A stretch of DNA of 36,619 bases from Verrucomicrobiia bacterium (GCA_011525685.1 WYBW01000191.1:1-36619), one strand, 5' to 3'; positions 23,030 to 32,248 are shown, numbered from the stretch's first letter. Translations and numbers: made by a program. The notes: generated by a model from the sequence alone, not told the origin.

Positions 23030-24313
23030 ATGAAAAAACTTGCAGTAATCATCGTGGTGGCGGGACTCGGCGTGGCCGCCTACTTTTTCCGGGACCGACT
23101 GCCCAGCCGCGAGACTGCGGCCAGCGCCCCGTCCCGTCCCACAACCGCGATTGTCATCCAGACCAACATCAGCTTTGCCGTTAACGCCGCCGGCGAGATC
23201 GGGCCGGCCGAGCAGGTGTCGGTGCGCCCCGAAATCAATGGCAAGATCGAGGAGTTGCCGGTGGACATCGGTGACCGGGTCAAGAAAGGCGACCTGCTTT
23301 TCAAGCTGGACGACAAGGAGCTTCAACAGCAACGCGCGTCCAACCTCACGGCCATTGAGCGGGCGCAACTGGAACTGGCCAAGGCGGAGCGCGATTACAA
23401 ACGCGCGGAGCAACTGCTCGCCGAGCGGCTCATTTCGCAAGAACTCTACGACGACACCCGGACGAGTTTTGAACTGGCCAAGAACTCCCTGGACCGCGCC
23501 CAGAAGGAACTGCTGATCATCGAGGAACGCCTGACCAAGACCGAGGTGCGCGCGCCGTTTGATTGCACCATTCTCACCCGCCCCGTTTCAATCGGTCAGG
23601 CGGTTTCGGGCTCCGGTGGTTTCAACAGCGGCACGGAGGTGTTGACCATTGCCGACCTGAACGAAATGGTCATCAATGCCCACGTCAACCAGGCGGACGT
23701 CCCCCGGCTCACGGTGAATCAAAAGGTCGAAGTCTCGGTGGAGGCGGTGCCGGGGCTGCGGGTCACCGGTGTGGTAGAACGCATCGCACCGCAGGCAACC
23801 ATCCGGAACAACATCAAAGGCTTTGCCGCCCGGATCGTTCTGCGCAACGTGGATGAGCGCATCCGTCCCGGTATGACGGCCAACATCAAAATCCCCGTGG
23901 CCTCGGCCGAGAACGTCACCGCCGTGCCGTTGGCGGCGGTGTACACCGAGCGAAATCCGGACACTGGCCAGTTCGAACGGTTCGTTTACGTGCAGAATGG
24001 CGGCGCCGTGGAAAAGCGGCTGGTCAAGGTGGGCGTGGCCGATTTCTTCTTCGCCGAGATTCAGGAGGGGCTTTCGGCGGGTGAAGTGGTGGCGCTGGAG
24101 ATGCCCAAGGAGGAACGTGACCGGAAGGCCAGACAAGTGACTGGCCAGCGATCGGGCAGCGCGGGCGGCAGTACTGGCGGTGGACAACCCGGCGCGCGTC
24201 CCGGCGGCACGGGGGAACGCCCCACCACCGCCGGTCCGACGCGAACAGACAGCCCGCCGCCCGCTCGGCCAGCCGGCGGCCCGGGTGCCGCGCCCAAGAA
24301 CACCGGCACTTGA
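23030..24313 (+). CDS. Periplasmic adaptor subunit of a MacA-like ABC exporter
   Basis: A 427-residue membrane fusion protein. An N-terminal anchor (MKKLAVIIVVAGLGVAAYFF) is followed by a lipoyl-like half (GEIGPAEQVSVRPEINGKIE, then VDIGDRVKKGDLLFKLD). An alpha-helical hairpin comes next (about residues 100-165, with LELAKAERDYKRAEQLLAER), then the returning half with EVRAPFDCTI, a beta-barrel region and a membrane-proximal part. The last ~60 residues are Gly/Pro/Arg-rich and probably disordered. It bridges inner-membrane permeases and an outer-membrane channel; no TolC-like gene is in the window. It is followed directly by the ATPase gene, and then by two permease genes. Confidence 0.88.
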   Translation: MKKLAVIIVVAGLGVAAYFFRDRLPSRETAASAPSRPTTAIVIQTNISFAVNAAGEIGPAEQVSVRPEINGKIEELPVDIGDRVKKGDLLFKLDDKELQQQRASNLTAIERAQLELAKAERDYKRAEQLLAERLISQELYDDTRTSFELAKNSLDRAQKELLIIEERLTKTEVRAPFDCTILTRPVSIGQAVSGSGGFNSGTEVLTIADLNEMVINAHVNQADVPRLTVNQKVEVSVEAVPGLRVTGVVERIAPQATIRNNIKGFAARIVLRNVDERIRPGMTANIKIPVASAENVTAVPLAAVYTERNPDTGQFERFVYVQNGGAVEKRLVKVGVADFFFAEIQEGLSAGEVVALEMPKEERDRKARQVTGQRSGSAGGSTGGGQPGARPGGTGERPTTAGPTRTDSPPPARPAGGPGAAPKNTGT

Positions 24314-24348
24314 CCGTTCGTTCCGTCCAATCTCACCTCGCTGCTCGC

Positions 24349-25089
24349 ATGGCACTGGTCGAACTCCGCAACGTCAGCAAGATTTACCATCTGGGTGGTG
24401 AGGAGATCCGCGCCTTGGACGACGTATCGCTCGACATTGGCGAGGGAGAGTTCATTTCCATCATTGGTCCATCCGGCAGTGGCAAGTCCACGTTGATGCA
24501 CATCCTCGGCTGCCTGGATTCGCCCTCGCGGGGTACGATCAAACTGGACGGGGTGATGATTCAGGATGCCACGCCGCGGCAGTTGGCCACGATGCGCAAC
24601 CGTAAAATCGGTTTCGTGTTCCAGTTCTTCAACCTGCTGCCCAAGCTCAACGTCCTGCAAAACGTCGAGTTGCCGATGATTTACAGCGGCATCCCCGGAC
24701 GCGAACGGCGCGCCCGCGCCCTGGCCGCCCTCGAAGCGGTGGACATGGCCAATCGGGCCAAGCACCGGCCCAGCCAGCTTTCCGGCGGCCAGCAACAGCG
24801 CGCGGCCATCGCCCGGGCGCTGGTCAACAACCCCCGGATCGTGTTCGCCGATGAACCCACCGGCAACCTCGATTCCCACACCGGCGAGGCGATCCTGAAC
24901 CTGTTTCGCAAGTTGAGCACCGAAGGCCGGACCATCGTTCTGGTCACGCACGATCCGGAGATCGCCGCCGTGACCCCGCGGCGCATCGAGATTCGCGACG
25001 GCCGGATTGCCGAGAAAGTGGACCTGACGCTGGCGGGATTGGACCGCCAGATCAAGATCGGCGGCCCGCCCCCGCCCGTGCAGGCATGA
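24349..25089 (+). CDS. ABC transporter ATP-binding protein, MacB/LolD type
   Basis: A 246-residue ATPase. Walker A is GPSGSGKST (40-48), the signature LSGGQQQRAAIARAL, Walker B and D-loop RIVFADEPTGNLDS, and the switch His lies in VLVTHDPEIA. The Q-loop reads FVFQFFNLLPKLN, typical of the MacB/LolD group that powers export of substrates from the periplasmic side or of lipoproteins. The ATG at 24349 (MALVELRNVSKIYHL) is preferred over a TTG at 24310 that overlaps the adaptor stop. The TGA overlaps the next ATG by four bases (ATGA), so the first permease is translationally coupled. Confidence 0.92.
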   Translation: MALVELRNVSKIYHLGGEEIRALDDVSLDIGEGEFISIIGPSGSGKSTLMHILGCLDSPSRGTIKLDGVMIQDATPRQLATMRNRKIGFVFQFFNLLPKLNVLQNVELPMIYSGIPGRERRARALAALEAVDMANRAKHRPSQLSGGQQQRAAIARALVNNPRIVFADEPTGNLDSHTGEAILNLFRKLSTEGRTIVLVTHDPEIAAVTPRRIEIRDGRIAEKVDLTLAGLDRQIKIGGPPPPVQA

Positions 25090-26600
25090 AATCCGACCGG
25101 CCACACGCGCCGCCCGAGGTGTTGCGCCATTCCTCGGCGCAGTTCAACACCACGATCCTGGCGGGCCTGCGGGAAATCTGGGCGCACAAGTTCCGATCGC
25201 TGCTGACCATGCTCGGCATCATCCTGGGAGTGTCGAGCCTCGTGGCCATGTCGGCGCTGGTGAGCGGAATGGAAAAGGGCGCGAAGGAAGCTCTCATCGC
25301 CATCGGCGGATTGCAAAAGGTGCGCGTGGAACCGCAAGAAGTGCCCATCGAGCAGCGCCACTTGAGTGATCAAGCCGTGGGCATCACCATCAACGACGTG
25401 TACGCGCTCGAACAAAGTGCGCCGCTGGTCACCCGCCTTTCTCCAGAGATGCGCCTGTTCGCCACCGCCACCGCCAATGGGAAGACTTTTCGTCCCTGGG
25501 TCTGCAGCGGTGTCTGGCCGGTGGCCTTGGAGATGAGCGAGCACGTGATCGCGCACGGGCGCATGTTCAACGAGATTGACGACGAGCTGGCCCGTAACGT
25601 GTGCGTCATTGGCACCGCCACGCGCGACGAATTGTGGGGCTCGCCGGAGCGGGTGGGCCACGAGATCATTCCCTTGGGCGAGACCGTTTATTTGAACGGC
25701 GTTCCCTTCACGATCATCGGCATGTTCGAGCATTACGAGAGCGAACAGGATCGCCGGGCGCGGGAACTGGCCAGACTCCAGGCCGAGCGGGGCGTGGCGC
25801 CGCCGGTGGCCACTGGACCGGACCGCGGCGGGCGCGGCAGTTCGGGCATGCGGCGGCCCGGTGGTTTCGCCTTCCGACTCAAGAACTCGACCATTTACAT
25901 CCCGCTCAACACCATGTGGATGAAGTTCCGCACCGGCGCGGCGATGCCCGCCTCCGGTTCTTCCTTCGGTGGCCGGGGCGGCGGCAGCAGTCGGACGGTC
26001 ACCACCGCAAGCGCAGGCGGGACCGCCGCCACCATCACCGGCGACCCGCGGCTCTCGACACTGGAACTCAAGATTGCCAGCGTGGAACAACTGCCCGAGG
26101 CGCTCCAGCAAATCCGCAACGTGCTCATGAGCACACACCGGGGCATCGAGGATTGGACGTTCCGCACCCAGGAGGATTGGGCGGAGCAGATTGCCACGTT
26201 CATCCGCAACGCGCGCCTGAGCGGCGGGTTGATCGCCGGGATCAGCCTGCTGGTGGGCGGCATTGGCATCATGAACATCATGTTGGCCAGCATCTCCGAG
26301 CGGGTTCGCGAGATCGGCATTCGCAAGTCGGTGGGCGCGGCCACGAGCGACATCTTCATCCAAATTCTGGCCGAGTCAGTCGTCATCGCCGTGCTGGGCG
26401 GGGTGGTGGGTCTGGCGAGCTCGTTTGGACTGGTGCAACTGCTGGGTAAGCTCTCGCCCACCGACAATGAACCCATCGTCACCGTCACGGCCCTGGCGGT
26501 TGCGTTCGCCTTCAGTGTGCTGGTGGGCGTGCTGGCGGGCATCTTTCCCGCGATCAAAGCATCCCGGCTCAACCCCATCCAGGCCCTAAGATATGAGTGA
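25086..26600 (+). CDS. MacB-like ABC transporter permease, first paralogue
   Basis: A 504-residue permease. TM1 is near residues 37-60 (FRSLLTMLGIILGVSSLVAM). A large periplasmic domain follows, and three C-terminal helices form the FtsX-like domain (LLVGGIGIMNIMLASISERVREIGIRKSVGA, and on to the final FPAIKASRLNPIQALRYE). The periplasmic part carries a Gly/Ser/Thr-rich insertion (about residues 280-320) that its paralogue lacks. It overlaps the ATPase gene by four bases. With the paralogue next door it may form a heterodimeric permease rather than the homodimer usual for MacB; that is an inference from gene order. Confidence 0.9.
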   Translation: MKSDRPHAPPEVLRHSSAQFNTTILAGLREIWAHKFRSLLTMLGIILGVSSLVAMSALVSGMEKGAKEALIAIGGLQKVRVEPQEVPIEQRHLSDQAVGITINDVYALEQSAPLVTRLSPEMRLFATATANGKTFRPWVCSGVWPVALEMSEHVIAHGRMFNEIDDELARNVCVIGTATRDELWGSPERVGHEIIPLGETVYLNGVPFTIIGMFEHYESEQDRRARELARLQAERGVAPPVATGPDRGGRGSSGMRRPGGFAFRLKNSTIYIPLNTMWMKFRTGAAMPASGSSFGGRGGGSSRTVTTASAGGTAATITGDPRLSTLELKIASVEQLPEALQQIRNVLMSTHRGIEDWTFRTQEDWAEQIATFIRNARLSGGLIAGISLLVGGIGIMNIMLASISERVREIGIRKSVGAATSDIFIQILAESVVIAVLGGVVGLASSFGLVQLLGKLSPTDNEPIVTVTALAVAFAFSVLVGVLAGIFPAIKASRLNPIQALRYE

Positions 26601-26714
26601 ACGGAATTGCAAATTCACTGCGCGGCCAGGGTTCTTCCCCTCACCGTCTCACTTTCTCTCCGGCGGCACGGATGCACAAACCGCTCGGCACCAACCCGTG
26701 AACTCCGCACGGCA

Positions 26715-28073
26715 ATGAACCTCCTCACCACCATCATGGCCGGGTTGAAGGAAGTGTGGGCGCACAAGTTCCGCTCGTTGCTGACCATGCTGGGCATCAT
26801 CCTCGGCGTCGCCAGCCTGGTGGGCATGGCCGCCATCATCAAGGGCATGGAAAACGGCATGAAGGAAACCATGGTGGCCATGGGCGGGGCCGACAAGGTG
26901 TTGCTCGGGGAAACCGACGTGCCCGCCGAGCAGGAACATCTCGCTGACCAGGCACCAGGGCGCACCATGGCCGACGTCCATGCACTCCGGCAAAGCGCGC
27001 CGTTGCTACGCCTGGTTTCGCCCGAAATGGCCGTCCGCAATGTCACGATTACCCGCGGAGACAAGTCCATCGTGCCCTCCGAGTGCGTGGGCGTCTTCCC
27101 GGCCGTGCTGGAAATGAACCTCCACACACTGGAACATGGACGGTTCTTCACGGACTTGGACGAGGAAAACGCCAACGCGGTTTGCGTGATTGGCACCGCC
27201 ATCCGCGATGAACTTTTCGGCGCGCCAGACCGTGTCGGTTATGAAATCGTCCCGCTCGGGGAGATCGTTTACCTCAACGAACAACCGTTCACCATCGTGG
27301 GCCTGTTGCAGCACTACGAGGGCGAGCAGGAGAAAAAGCAACGCGAGCTGGCCCGGAAACAACCGCGGGCCCAACCCACCGGCCCCGAACGGCAGCGCGG
27401 TTTCGGACGCGGGGGCAGCAACTGGGCGTTTATCCGCAAAAACCAGACGGTTTACATGCCGCTCAACACCGCGTGGCTGCGCTTCCGCGCCTCGTCCGAT
27501 CGCGATGGCATTCCGGATCCCCGGCTCACGGACATTGATCTCAAGGTCGAGGACATGGCGCAGATCGAGCCGGCGCTGCAACAGGCGCGCAATGTTCTGA
27601 TGATCACGCATCGCGGCATTGAGGACTTTGGCTTTGAAACGCAGGAGGGCCGTTTGGACAGCATCAACCAGCAAATCCGCAACGCCCGCATGAGTGGAGG
27701 AATCATCGCCGCCATCAGCCTGCTGGTGGGCGGCATCGGGATCATGAACATCATGCTGGCCAGCATCAACGAGCGCATCCGGCAGATTGGCATCTGCAAA
27801 GCCGTGGGCGCCACCGGCTCGGCCATCTTCATTCAGGTGCTGATCGAGAGCGTGGTTATCGCACTGGTGGGCGCGGCACTGGGCGTGGTCGCCTCCTTCG
27901 GTTTCGTGCAGGTCCTGGAACTCGTCTCCCCCACGGCCAACAGCCCGGTCATCACCCCGGAGGCCATGAGCATCGCGGTTGCGTTCAGCGCGGCGGTGGG
28001 CGTCTGTGCCGGATTGTTTCCCGCCGTGAAGGCCGCCAAACTCGACCCCATCCAGGCGCTCCGTTACGAATGA
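26715..28073 (+). CDS. MacB-like ABC transporter permease, second paralogue
   Basis: A 452-residue permease closely related to the preceding gene: the N-terminal helix region reads KFRSLLTMLGIILGVASLVGM in two adjacent blocks, and the C-terminal helices and ending KLDPIQALRYE agree. The periplasmic domain has a Gly-rich insertion only in short form (QRGFGRGGSNW). The ATG at 26715 (MNLLTTIMAGLKEVWAH) is preferred over an earlier in-frame start at 26607 whose extra residues look like leader. The last gene of the exporter operon; it converges with the CAP-domain gene after six bases. Confidence 0.9.
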   Translation: MNLLTTIMAGLKEVWAHKFRSLLTMLGIILGVASLVGMAAIIKGMENGMKETMVAMGGADKVLLGETDVPAEQEHLADQAPGRTMADVHALRQSAPLLRLVSPEMAVRNVTITRGDKSIVPSECVGVFPAVLEMNLHTLEHGRFFTDLDEENANAVCVIGTAIRDELFGAPDRVGYEIVPLGEIVYLNEQPFTIVGLLQHYEGEQEKKQRELARKQPRAQPTGPERQRGFGRGGSNWAFIRKNQTVYMPLNTAWLRFRASSDRDGIPDPRLTDIDLKVEDMAQIEPALQQARNVLMITHRGIEDFGFETQEGRLDSINQQIRNARMSGGIIAAISLLVGGIGIMNIMLASINERIRQIGICKAVGATGSAIFIQVLIESVVIALVGAALGVVASFGFVQVLELVSPTANSPVITPEAMSIAVAFSAAVGVCAGLFPAVKAAKLDPIQALRYE

Positions 28074-28079
28074 GTCCGC

Positions 28080-30143
28080 TTACGGTGATTTGACCCGATA
28101 GAACCGCGCCGCCGGACCGACGGCGGTCGTGAACCGATAAGCGCTGCCGGGCACGTTCGTGGTCAAGGTGGCGCTGGCATTGGTGCTCCAAGGTCCTCCC
28201 GGTTGATCGGCTTGCAACAATTTGAAGCTGGCCGGCGCGCCGGACACGAGTGTGAACGGCAGTTGCACCTGGCCACCGGCTACCACCGGCGCGTTCATCG
28301 TCAGCACCATCGGCAGATTGGTGGTGGCGGTTACGGTCATCGTCGGTCCCCAGTCGAGCGGATACACGTCGTAAAGGATGCCGCGCACGTTGAGATTGTA
28401 ATGGGTCGTCTGGGTCGGCGTGAACGTGAAGCTGGTCGTCGGCGTGGTGTTGGAAGCCACCACCGTCCACACCTCGGCGTTGGTGATGGTGATGTCGTCG
28501 AGATACCAGCCAATCGGAAGACCCGATTGCGGATAAACGTAATAGAAGCCGGGGGTGTAGGTGTAACTGAACCGCAAGCGAACGTTCTGGCCGGCGAAAG
28601 CCGACAATGGGAACGAGCGGTTCACGAACGCCGCTTCAATGGGTGCGCTGACCCCGTTCCCCACGCCGGATTGGGTAAAGATGTCCTGCCAGCCGACACC
28701 GTCATCCGTCGAAATCTGGATGTGGGCCGTCTCCCCGTCGGCCGCATAACCCAGGCGGGTCTTGAGGTTTAACGCTCCATTGGTCTTGGGCACAAACGAT
28801 TGCTTCAATGTGAGGGTCTGCTCCACCGCCGGCGCGGGATGGGCGAGGCGGAAGGAAAACGAACCCGTCGCTCGATACGTGCTGTCCCGCACTGCGTAGC
28901 CCGGCGAAGTGTTGGTCGTGAAGTTGTTCAAGTTCGCTTCTGCGCCGTCAAAGAAATTGAAGTTGCTCGCTCGGCTCGCGCGCCACTCGTAGCCGCTGGC
29001 GTAGGACAGACCCGTGAAAGTGTAAAGATTCCCCTGCCCCACCGCCGGTTGAGTCGGCCCGGAAATGACCGGTGGCGTGTAGTCCATTCCCGGCGACGCC
29101 GGATCAAACACGGTGACCGTATAGACGTAAAAGTTCTGCGCGGCCCCAACGATGTTGCTGATGGCGACAGTGTAGGTCGTGTCCGTTCCGTTGAACGGGA
29201 AGACCGTGTTCTGACTGTTGGCATTCAACCCCATCGGCACCCAGACCACCGAGTTCTCGCCCACACCAGTCTGGTAGGCCGCGATGGCTACGGCCACGTT
29301 TACGCCGTTGCTGCGCATGGTCACCGTGGCCGCGCTCAGGTTCGCGCCGGACAGCGAGAAGGACCAACGCGGATACACGGTCTGATAGGGCGCAAAACCC
29401 GCCGGCGGCCAGGCCACGAAAGGCGTGCGCGTGGGGGGACGCGGCTCGTGCAGGTTGGCGTCGAACACCCAGATCGAGTTGGCCGCCAGGAAGTTTCCCG
29501 CCGCCGGCACGTCGCCGGTGCCCATGACCTGTGTTTGGGGATAAAGCAACCAGCGCCGGTGGCCCACGTAGGTGTTGTTCGCGCCGTGATCGCGCATGTA
29601 ACCAGTGACCGAGTCCGGGCCGGAGGTGCCCAGCGCGATGTTCGAGCGGTTGGCCGCGTTCGACCCGCTGGCGGTCCAGCAAAACCAACTGGCCGGCGGG
29701 GTATGACTGAGGTTGGTGTTGGCGGACATCATCACGGCCGCATCCTGGTTCATCACGTTGTTACCCGCGTCGAAGGTGACGTTCGCAGGCACACCCGCCA
29801 TCGCCCGGTACCAGTTGATGCGTCGCTGCACTGCCTCTTTGAGGGCCGTGCTGTTCGTGCCCGGAAAACATGCCGCCACGTTCGCAGTGGTGTGCATCAG
29901 CACCCCATCGGAGGAACGGTACACCGCGTTGTAAAAGGAGCGCACTTCCTCCCGGGAATCGGTGTTCACGGTGAAATCACCGTTCGCTCCCTGCGGCCGG
30001 ATGCCGCCGCCCGGCAAGCCCGTCAAATCCGTCGGCGCCCGGGGCGGCTCACCCAGCACGATCTCGGCGGAAGTGAACAAAGGTGGAAAAGACGCGCCGA
30101 TCACCAGCGCACAAAGCAACCGTCCAATTCTGCATCGTGGCAT
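28080..30143 (-). CDS. Secreted CAP (SCP/PR1)-domain protein
   Basis: A 687-residue exported protein. The signal peptide is MPRCRIGRLLCALVIGASF with cleavage near FTSA. A CAP-type domain lies at about residues 95-220: RINWYRAMAGVPANVTFD, then NQDAAVMMSANTNLSHTP, then NTYVGHRRWLLYPQ, with His residues that could form the metal-lined cleft. The rest consists of beta-rich modules, including an immunoglobulin-like part and a region resembling a MAM/jelly-roll fold (WYLDDITITNAEVW). It ends FYRVKSP, the C-terminal module seen on other secreted proteins here. The ATG at 30141-30143 is preferred because the signal peptide starts there. The biochemical role of bacterial CAP proteins is not settled. 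Confidence 0.85.
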   Translation of the reverse strand: MPRCRIGRLLCALVIGASFPPLFTSAEIVLGEPPRAPTDLTGLPGGGIRPQGANGDFTVNTDSREEVRSFYNAVYRSSDGVLMHTTANVAACFPGTNSTALKEAVQRRINWYRAMAGVPANVTFDAGNNVMNQDAAVMMSANTNLSHTPPASWFCWTASGSNAANRSNIALGTSGPDSVTGYMRDHGANNTYVGHRRWLLYPQTQVMGTGDVPAAGNFLAANSIWVFDANLHEPRPPTRTPFVAWPPAGFAPYQTVYPRWSFSLSGANLSAATVTMRSNGVNVAVAIAAYQTGVGENSVVWVPMGLNANSQNTVFPFNGTDTTYTVAISNIVGAAQNFYVYTVTVFDPASPGMDYTPPVISGPTQPAVGQGNLYTFTGLSYASGYEWRASRASNFNFFDGAEANLNNFTTNTSPGYAVRDSTYRATGSFSFRLAHPAPAVEQTLTLKQSFVPKTNGALNLKTRLGYAADGETAHIQISTDDGVGWQDIFTQSGVGNGVSAPIEAAFVNRSFPLSAFAGQNVRLRFSYTYTPGFYYVYPQSGLPIGWYLDDITITNAEVWTVVASNTTPTTSFTFTPTQTTHYNLNVRGILYDVYPLDWGPTMTVTATTNLPMVLTMNAPVVAGGQVQLPFTLVSGAPASFKLLQADQPGGPWSTNASATLTTNVPGSAYRFTTAVGPAARFYRVKSP

Positions 30144-30246
30144 ATTATGGACGGAAACTTGCCCCAAGCCGCCGAATAGTCAAAGCCGGAATTGGAGGTG
30201 GAATGCGCCCCAAGGCCGCTCGATTCAATCGCGTGAGCGGTTCAGT

Positions 30247-30378
30247 GAGAATCCGAAATACGAGAGCCGATACCCGAAAGAATTCCGAAACCCGAAGGCG
30301 GAAATGGGGTGTTTGTCCGATCGCGCCCTTGCGCTTCGGATTTCGGGCTTCGGACCTCGTTCGGATTTCGAATTCTGG
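30247..30378. repeat. Large imperfect inverted repeat between the CAP-domain and hisA genes
   Basis: Left arm around 30247-30300 (AGAATCCGAAATACGAG, then ATACCCGAAAGAATTCCG and AAACCCGAAGGCG). Right arm around 30332-30378 (CGCTTCGGATTTCGGGCTTC, then CGTTCGGATTTCGAATTCT). They are complementary over about 45 bases with mismatches, leaving a loop of about 30-50 bases. This is the type of TTCGGATTTCGG-rich hairpin scattered between genes in this phylum. It may act as a transcription end for the minus-strand hisA gene. Confidence 0.6.
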
Positions 30379-30440
30379 ATCTCGGCCAAAATCAAAGGCA
30401 TGCGGTTGACGTTAGAGCGGCTCCGATGGGTCGGCACCGT

Positions 30441-31220
30441 TCAAACCCCACCCGCCAAACCGCCTCGCGCGCGATTGAACGCCACGACCTCTTCGTAGCG
30501 CACCCGCGTGCCCCCGAAGATGTCCAGCGCCGACCCGATGGTCAGGTCTATTCTCCCCTGCCCCACGCGCGTGACCTCTTCCAGGTCCGACAAGGAGCGC
30601 GCGCCGCCGGCGTAGGTAGCAGGCAACGGCGACCAGTCAGCCAGCTTCCTCACCAACTCCAAGTCAACGCCCCGGCACAAGCCTTCCACGTCCACCGCGT
30701 GAACCAGGAATTCGGCGCAATAACCCGCCAGCTTGCTCAATGCGCCAGCGCTGATCTCCAGTTCGGTGAAGTGCTGCCAGCGGTCAGTGACGACAAAATA
30801 CCCTGCGCCGCGGCGACGACAACTCAAGTCCAGCACCAGCCGGTTCCGGCCAATCACCGACACCAGTTGATCCAGTCGGGCCCAATCCACGCGCCCTTCG
30901 CGAAATACCCAGCTCGTCACGATCACGTGCGACGCTCCGGCTTCCAGCCAACCGGGGGCGTTCTCAACATTCACCCCGCCGCCAACCTGCAATCCGCCCG
31001 GATAAGCCGCCAGCGCCGCGCGAGCCTCCGCCTCGTTGCCCGGTCCCAGCATGATGACATGTCCGCCTCGCAGTCCATCGCGCCGGTAAAGCTCCGCATA
31101 CCAGGCCGCCGGCCGGTCCGAAACAAAGTTGGTACGCAACGCTTCCGCGCAGTCGCCGAGTGTGCCGCCGACAATTTGCTTCACTTTGCCTTCGTGTAGA
31201 TCAATGCAGGGCCGAAACAT
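30441..31220 (-). CDS. hisA: Phosphoribosylformimino-AICAR ribotide isomerase, eukaryote-type HisA
   Basis: A 259-residue enzyme of histidine synthesis that isomerises ProFAR to PRFAR. The sequence matches the plant/fungal-type HisA rather than the common bacterial one: MFRPCIDLHEGKVKQIVGGT at the N terminus, then NFVSDRPAAWYAELYRRD and HVIMLGPGNEAEARAAL. GGLQVGGGVNVENA, SHVIVTSWVFREG and, near the end, ATYAGGARSLSDLEEV and LTIGSALDIFGG follow. The two phosphate-binding glycine-rich loops (GGGV and TIGSA) and the catalytic Asp in CIDLHEG are present. The ATG at 31218-31220 fits family starts; an upstream in-frame ATG at 31238 adds six residues. No other his gene is adjacent. Confidence 0.9.
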   Translation of the reverse strand: MFRPCIDLHEGKVKQIVGGTLGDCAEALRTNFVSDRPAAWYAELYRRDGLRGGHVIMLGPGNEAEARAALAAYPGGLQVGGGVNVENAPGWLEAGASHVIVTSWVFREGRVDWARLDQLVSVIGRNRLVLDLSCRRRGAGYFVVTDRWQHFTELEISAGALSKLAGYCAEFLVHAVDVEGLCRGVDLELVRKLADWSPLPATYAGGARSLSDLEEVTRVGQGRIDLTIGSALDIFGGTRVRYEEVVAFNRARGGLAGGV

Positions 31221-31514
31221 CGCCGTTCCTAGTAACACAGGATGGATGCGGTAGAAAGCAAATCAGCCTTTCAGCGTGATCGCAAACCGGTCAGCGCGAT
31301 ACCAGGCCTTTGCCACCTCCCGCCTGATGAATGCCGGCCGCCGTTTCGGATGGCAGTGGGTTCGTTGGCTCATCACCACTTGAGCAGGACTTGCGGGCCA
31401 ACTGACCATGTCCGGAAATAATCATTGTCCATTCCCCCCACCGGCACAGCGAGCTGGTCCCTGATTGAATCCTTCCGCTCGACGTGTTCTTGTCCCACCG
31501 CCGCCAAACCACGA
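31221..31514 (-). other. Spacer with a possible gene remnant downstream of the sigma factor
   Basis: On the minus strand at about 31380-31500 a frame reads GQEHVERKDSIRDQLAVPVG and then GMDNDYFRTWSVGPQVLLKW before a stop. It looks like a genuine protein C terminus, but I found no start codon, and the frame begins inside the sigma factor gene. The remainder (31221-31380) contains no clear feature apart from the presumed hisA promoter. Confidence 0.3.
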
Positions 31515-32246
31515 TCAGACGAGCGCTTCAACCAAGTGGCGGAGTTCTTCATCTACCAGCGCGGGATCGGCCAGGGTTTGGGCAATGTTCGAGCGAACCA
31601 CCTCGCGGAAACGCTTTCGCAAACGATGAATCGTTACCTTCACCGCACCTTCCGTGAGGTCCAAGCGGCGGGCGGCGTCGGCTTGCGAGGATTCGGGCGT
31701 ATCCCCCATGAGCCACGGTTTCAGCGTCTCGAACTGCGCCGCCTTCCCGCCTTCGTCGAATTCTTTCTGCAACGCAACCAAGGCGCGCTCCATTACCGTT
31801 AGCGCCCACTCGCGGTCAAACGCGGCATCACGCGGAACCGCGCCGGGGTCGGCGACGGCGAGACCGGCAGACGTGTCGGTCTCGTCAGGCGCATCAAGGG
31901 ACTCGAGGGTCACGCCGCCGCCACGCTTCAGTCGCGCGGCGTGGTCGCGTTGGTCGGCCAGAAAATGCTTGAGTGCGCCCAGCAGATAGGAACGAAACCG
32001 CCCGCGCTCCGGATCCGCCCCAGCGAATCCACTCCCGGCCAGCACACGCGCGAAGAAATCGTGGGCCAGTTCACGCGCCGCATCCTCATCCCGCCCTTCA
32101 CAACGCAGGAAGCGCAGCACGGGCTGATAATAAGCCTCGCACAATTCACTCAAGGCGGCCCGGCCTTCGGCGGATTCGCCTCGCGCCCGCAGGACCAGCG
32201 TCCATCGCGTCGGAGCAAAGGGGGCAGTAGGCGGCGCGGCGCTCAC
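31515..32246 (-). CDS. ECF-type RNA polymerase sigma factor
   Basis: A 243-residue sigma-70 family factor. The N-terminal part has FAPTRWTLVLRARGES and then ALSELCEAYYQPVLRFL. Region 2 contains AARELAHDFFARVLAG and RGRFRSYLLGALKHFLADQ. The C-terminal region 4 helix-turn-helix reads SQADAARRLDLTEGAVKVTI and then HRLRKRFREVV. This is the variant common in planctomycetes and verrucomicrobia, often linked to Ser/Thr kinases. The start is GTG at 32244-32246, two bases after the kinase stop (TGA-GC-GTG), so translational coupling with the kinase is likely. The kinase may control the activity of the factor by phosphorylation, which is an inference from gene pairing. Confidence 0.88.
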   Translation of the reverse strand: MSAAPPTAPFAPTRWTLVLRARGESAEGRAALSELCEAYYQPVLRFLRCEGRDEDAARELAHDFFARVLAGSGFAGADPERGRFRSYLLGALKHFLADQRDHAARLKRGGGVTLESLDAPDETDTSAGLAVADPGAVPRDAAFDREWALTVMERALVALQKEFDEGGKAAQFETLKPWLMGDTPESSQADAARRLDLTEGAVKVTIHRLRKRFREVVRSNIAQTLADPALVDEELRHLVEALV

Positions 32247-32248
32247 GC

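Noticed and set aside
24681..26363. Minus-strand open frame of about 560 codons
   Set aside because: Antisense to the ABC ATPase and first permease, whose motifs are clear on the plus strand.
28800..30179. Plus-strand open frame of about 460 codons
   Set aside because: Antisense to the CAP-domain protein; the translation is His/Arg/Gly-rich with no motif.
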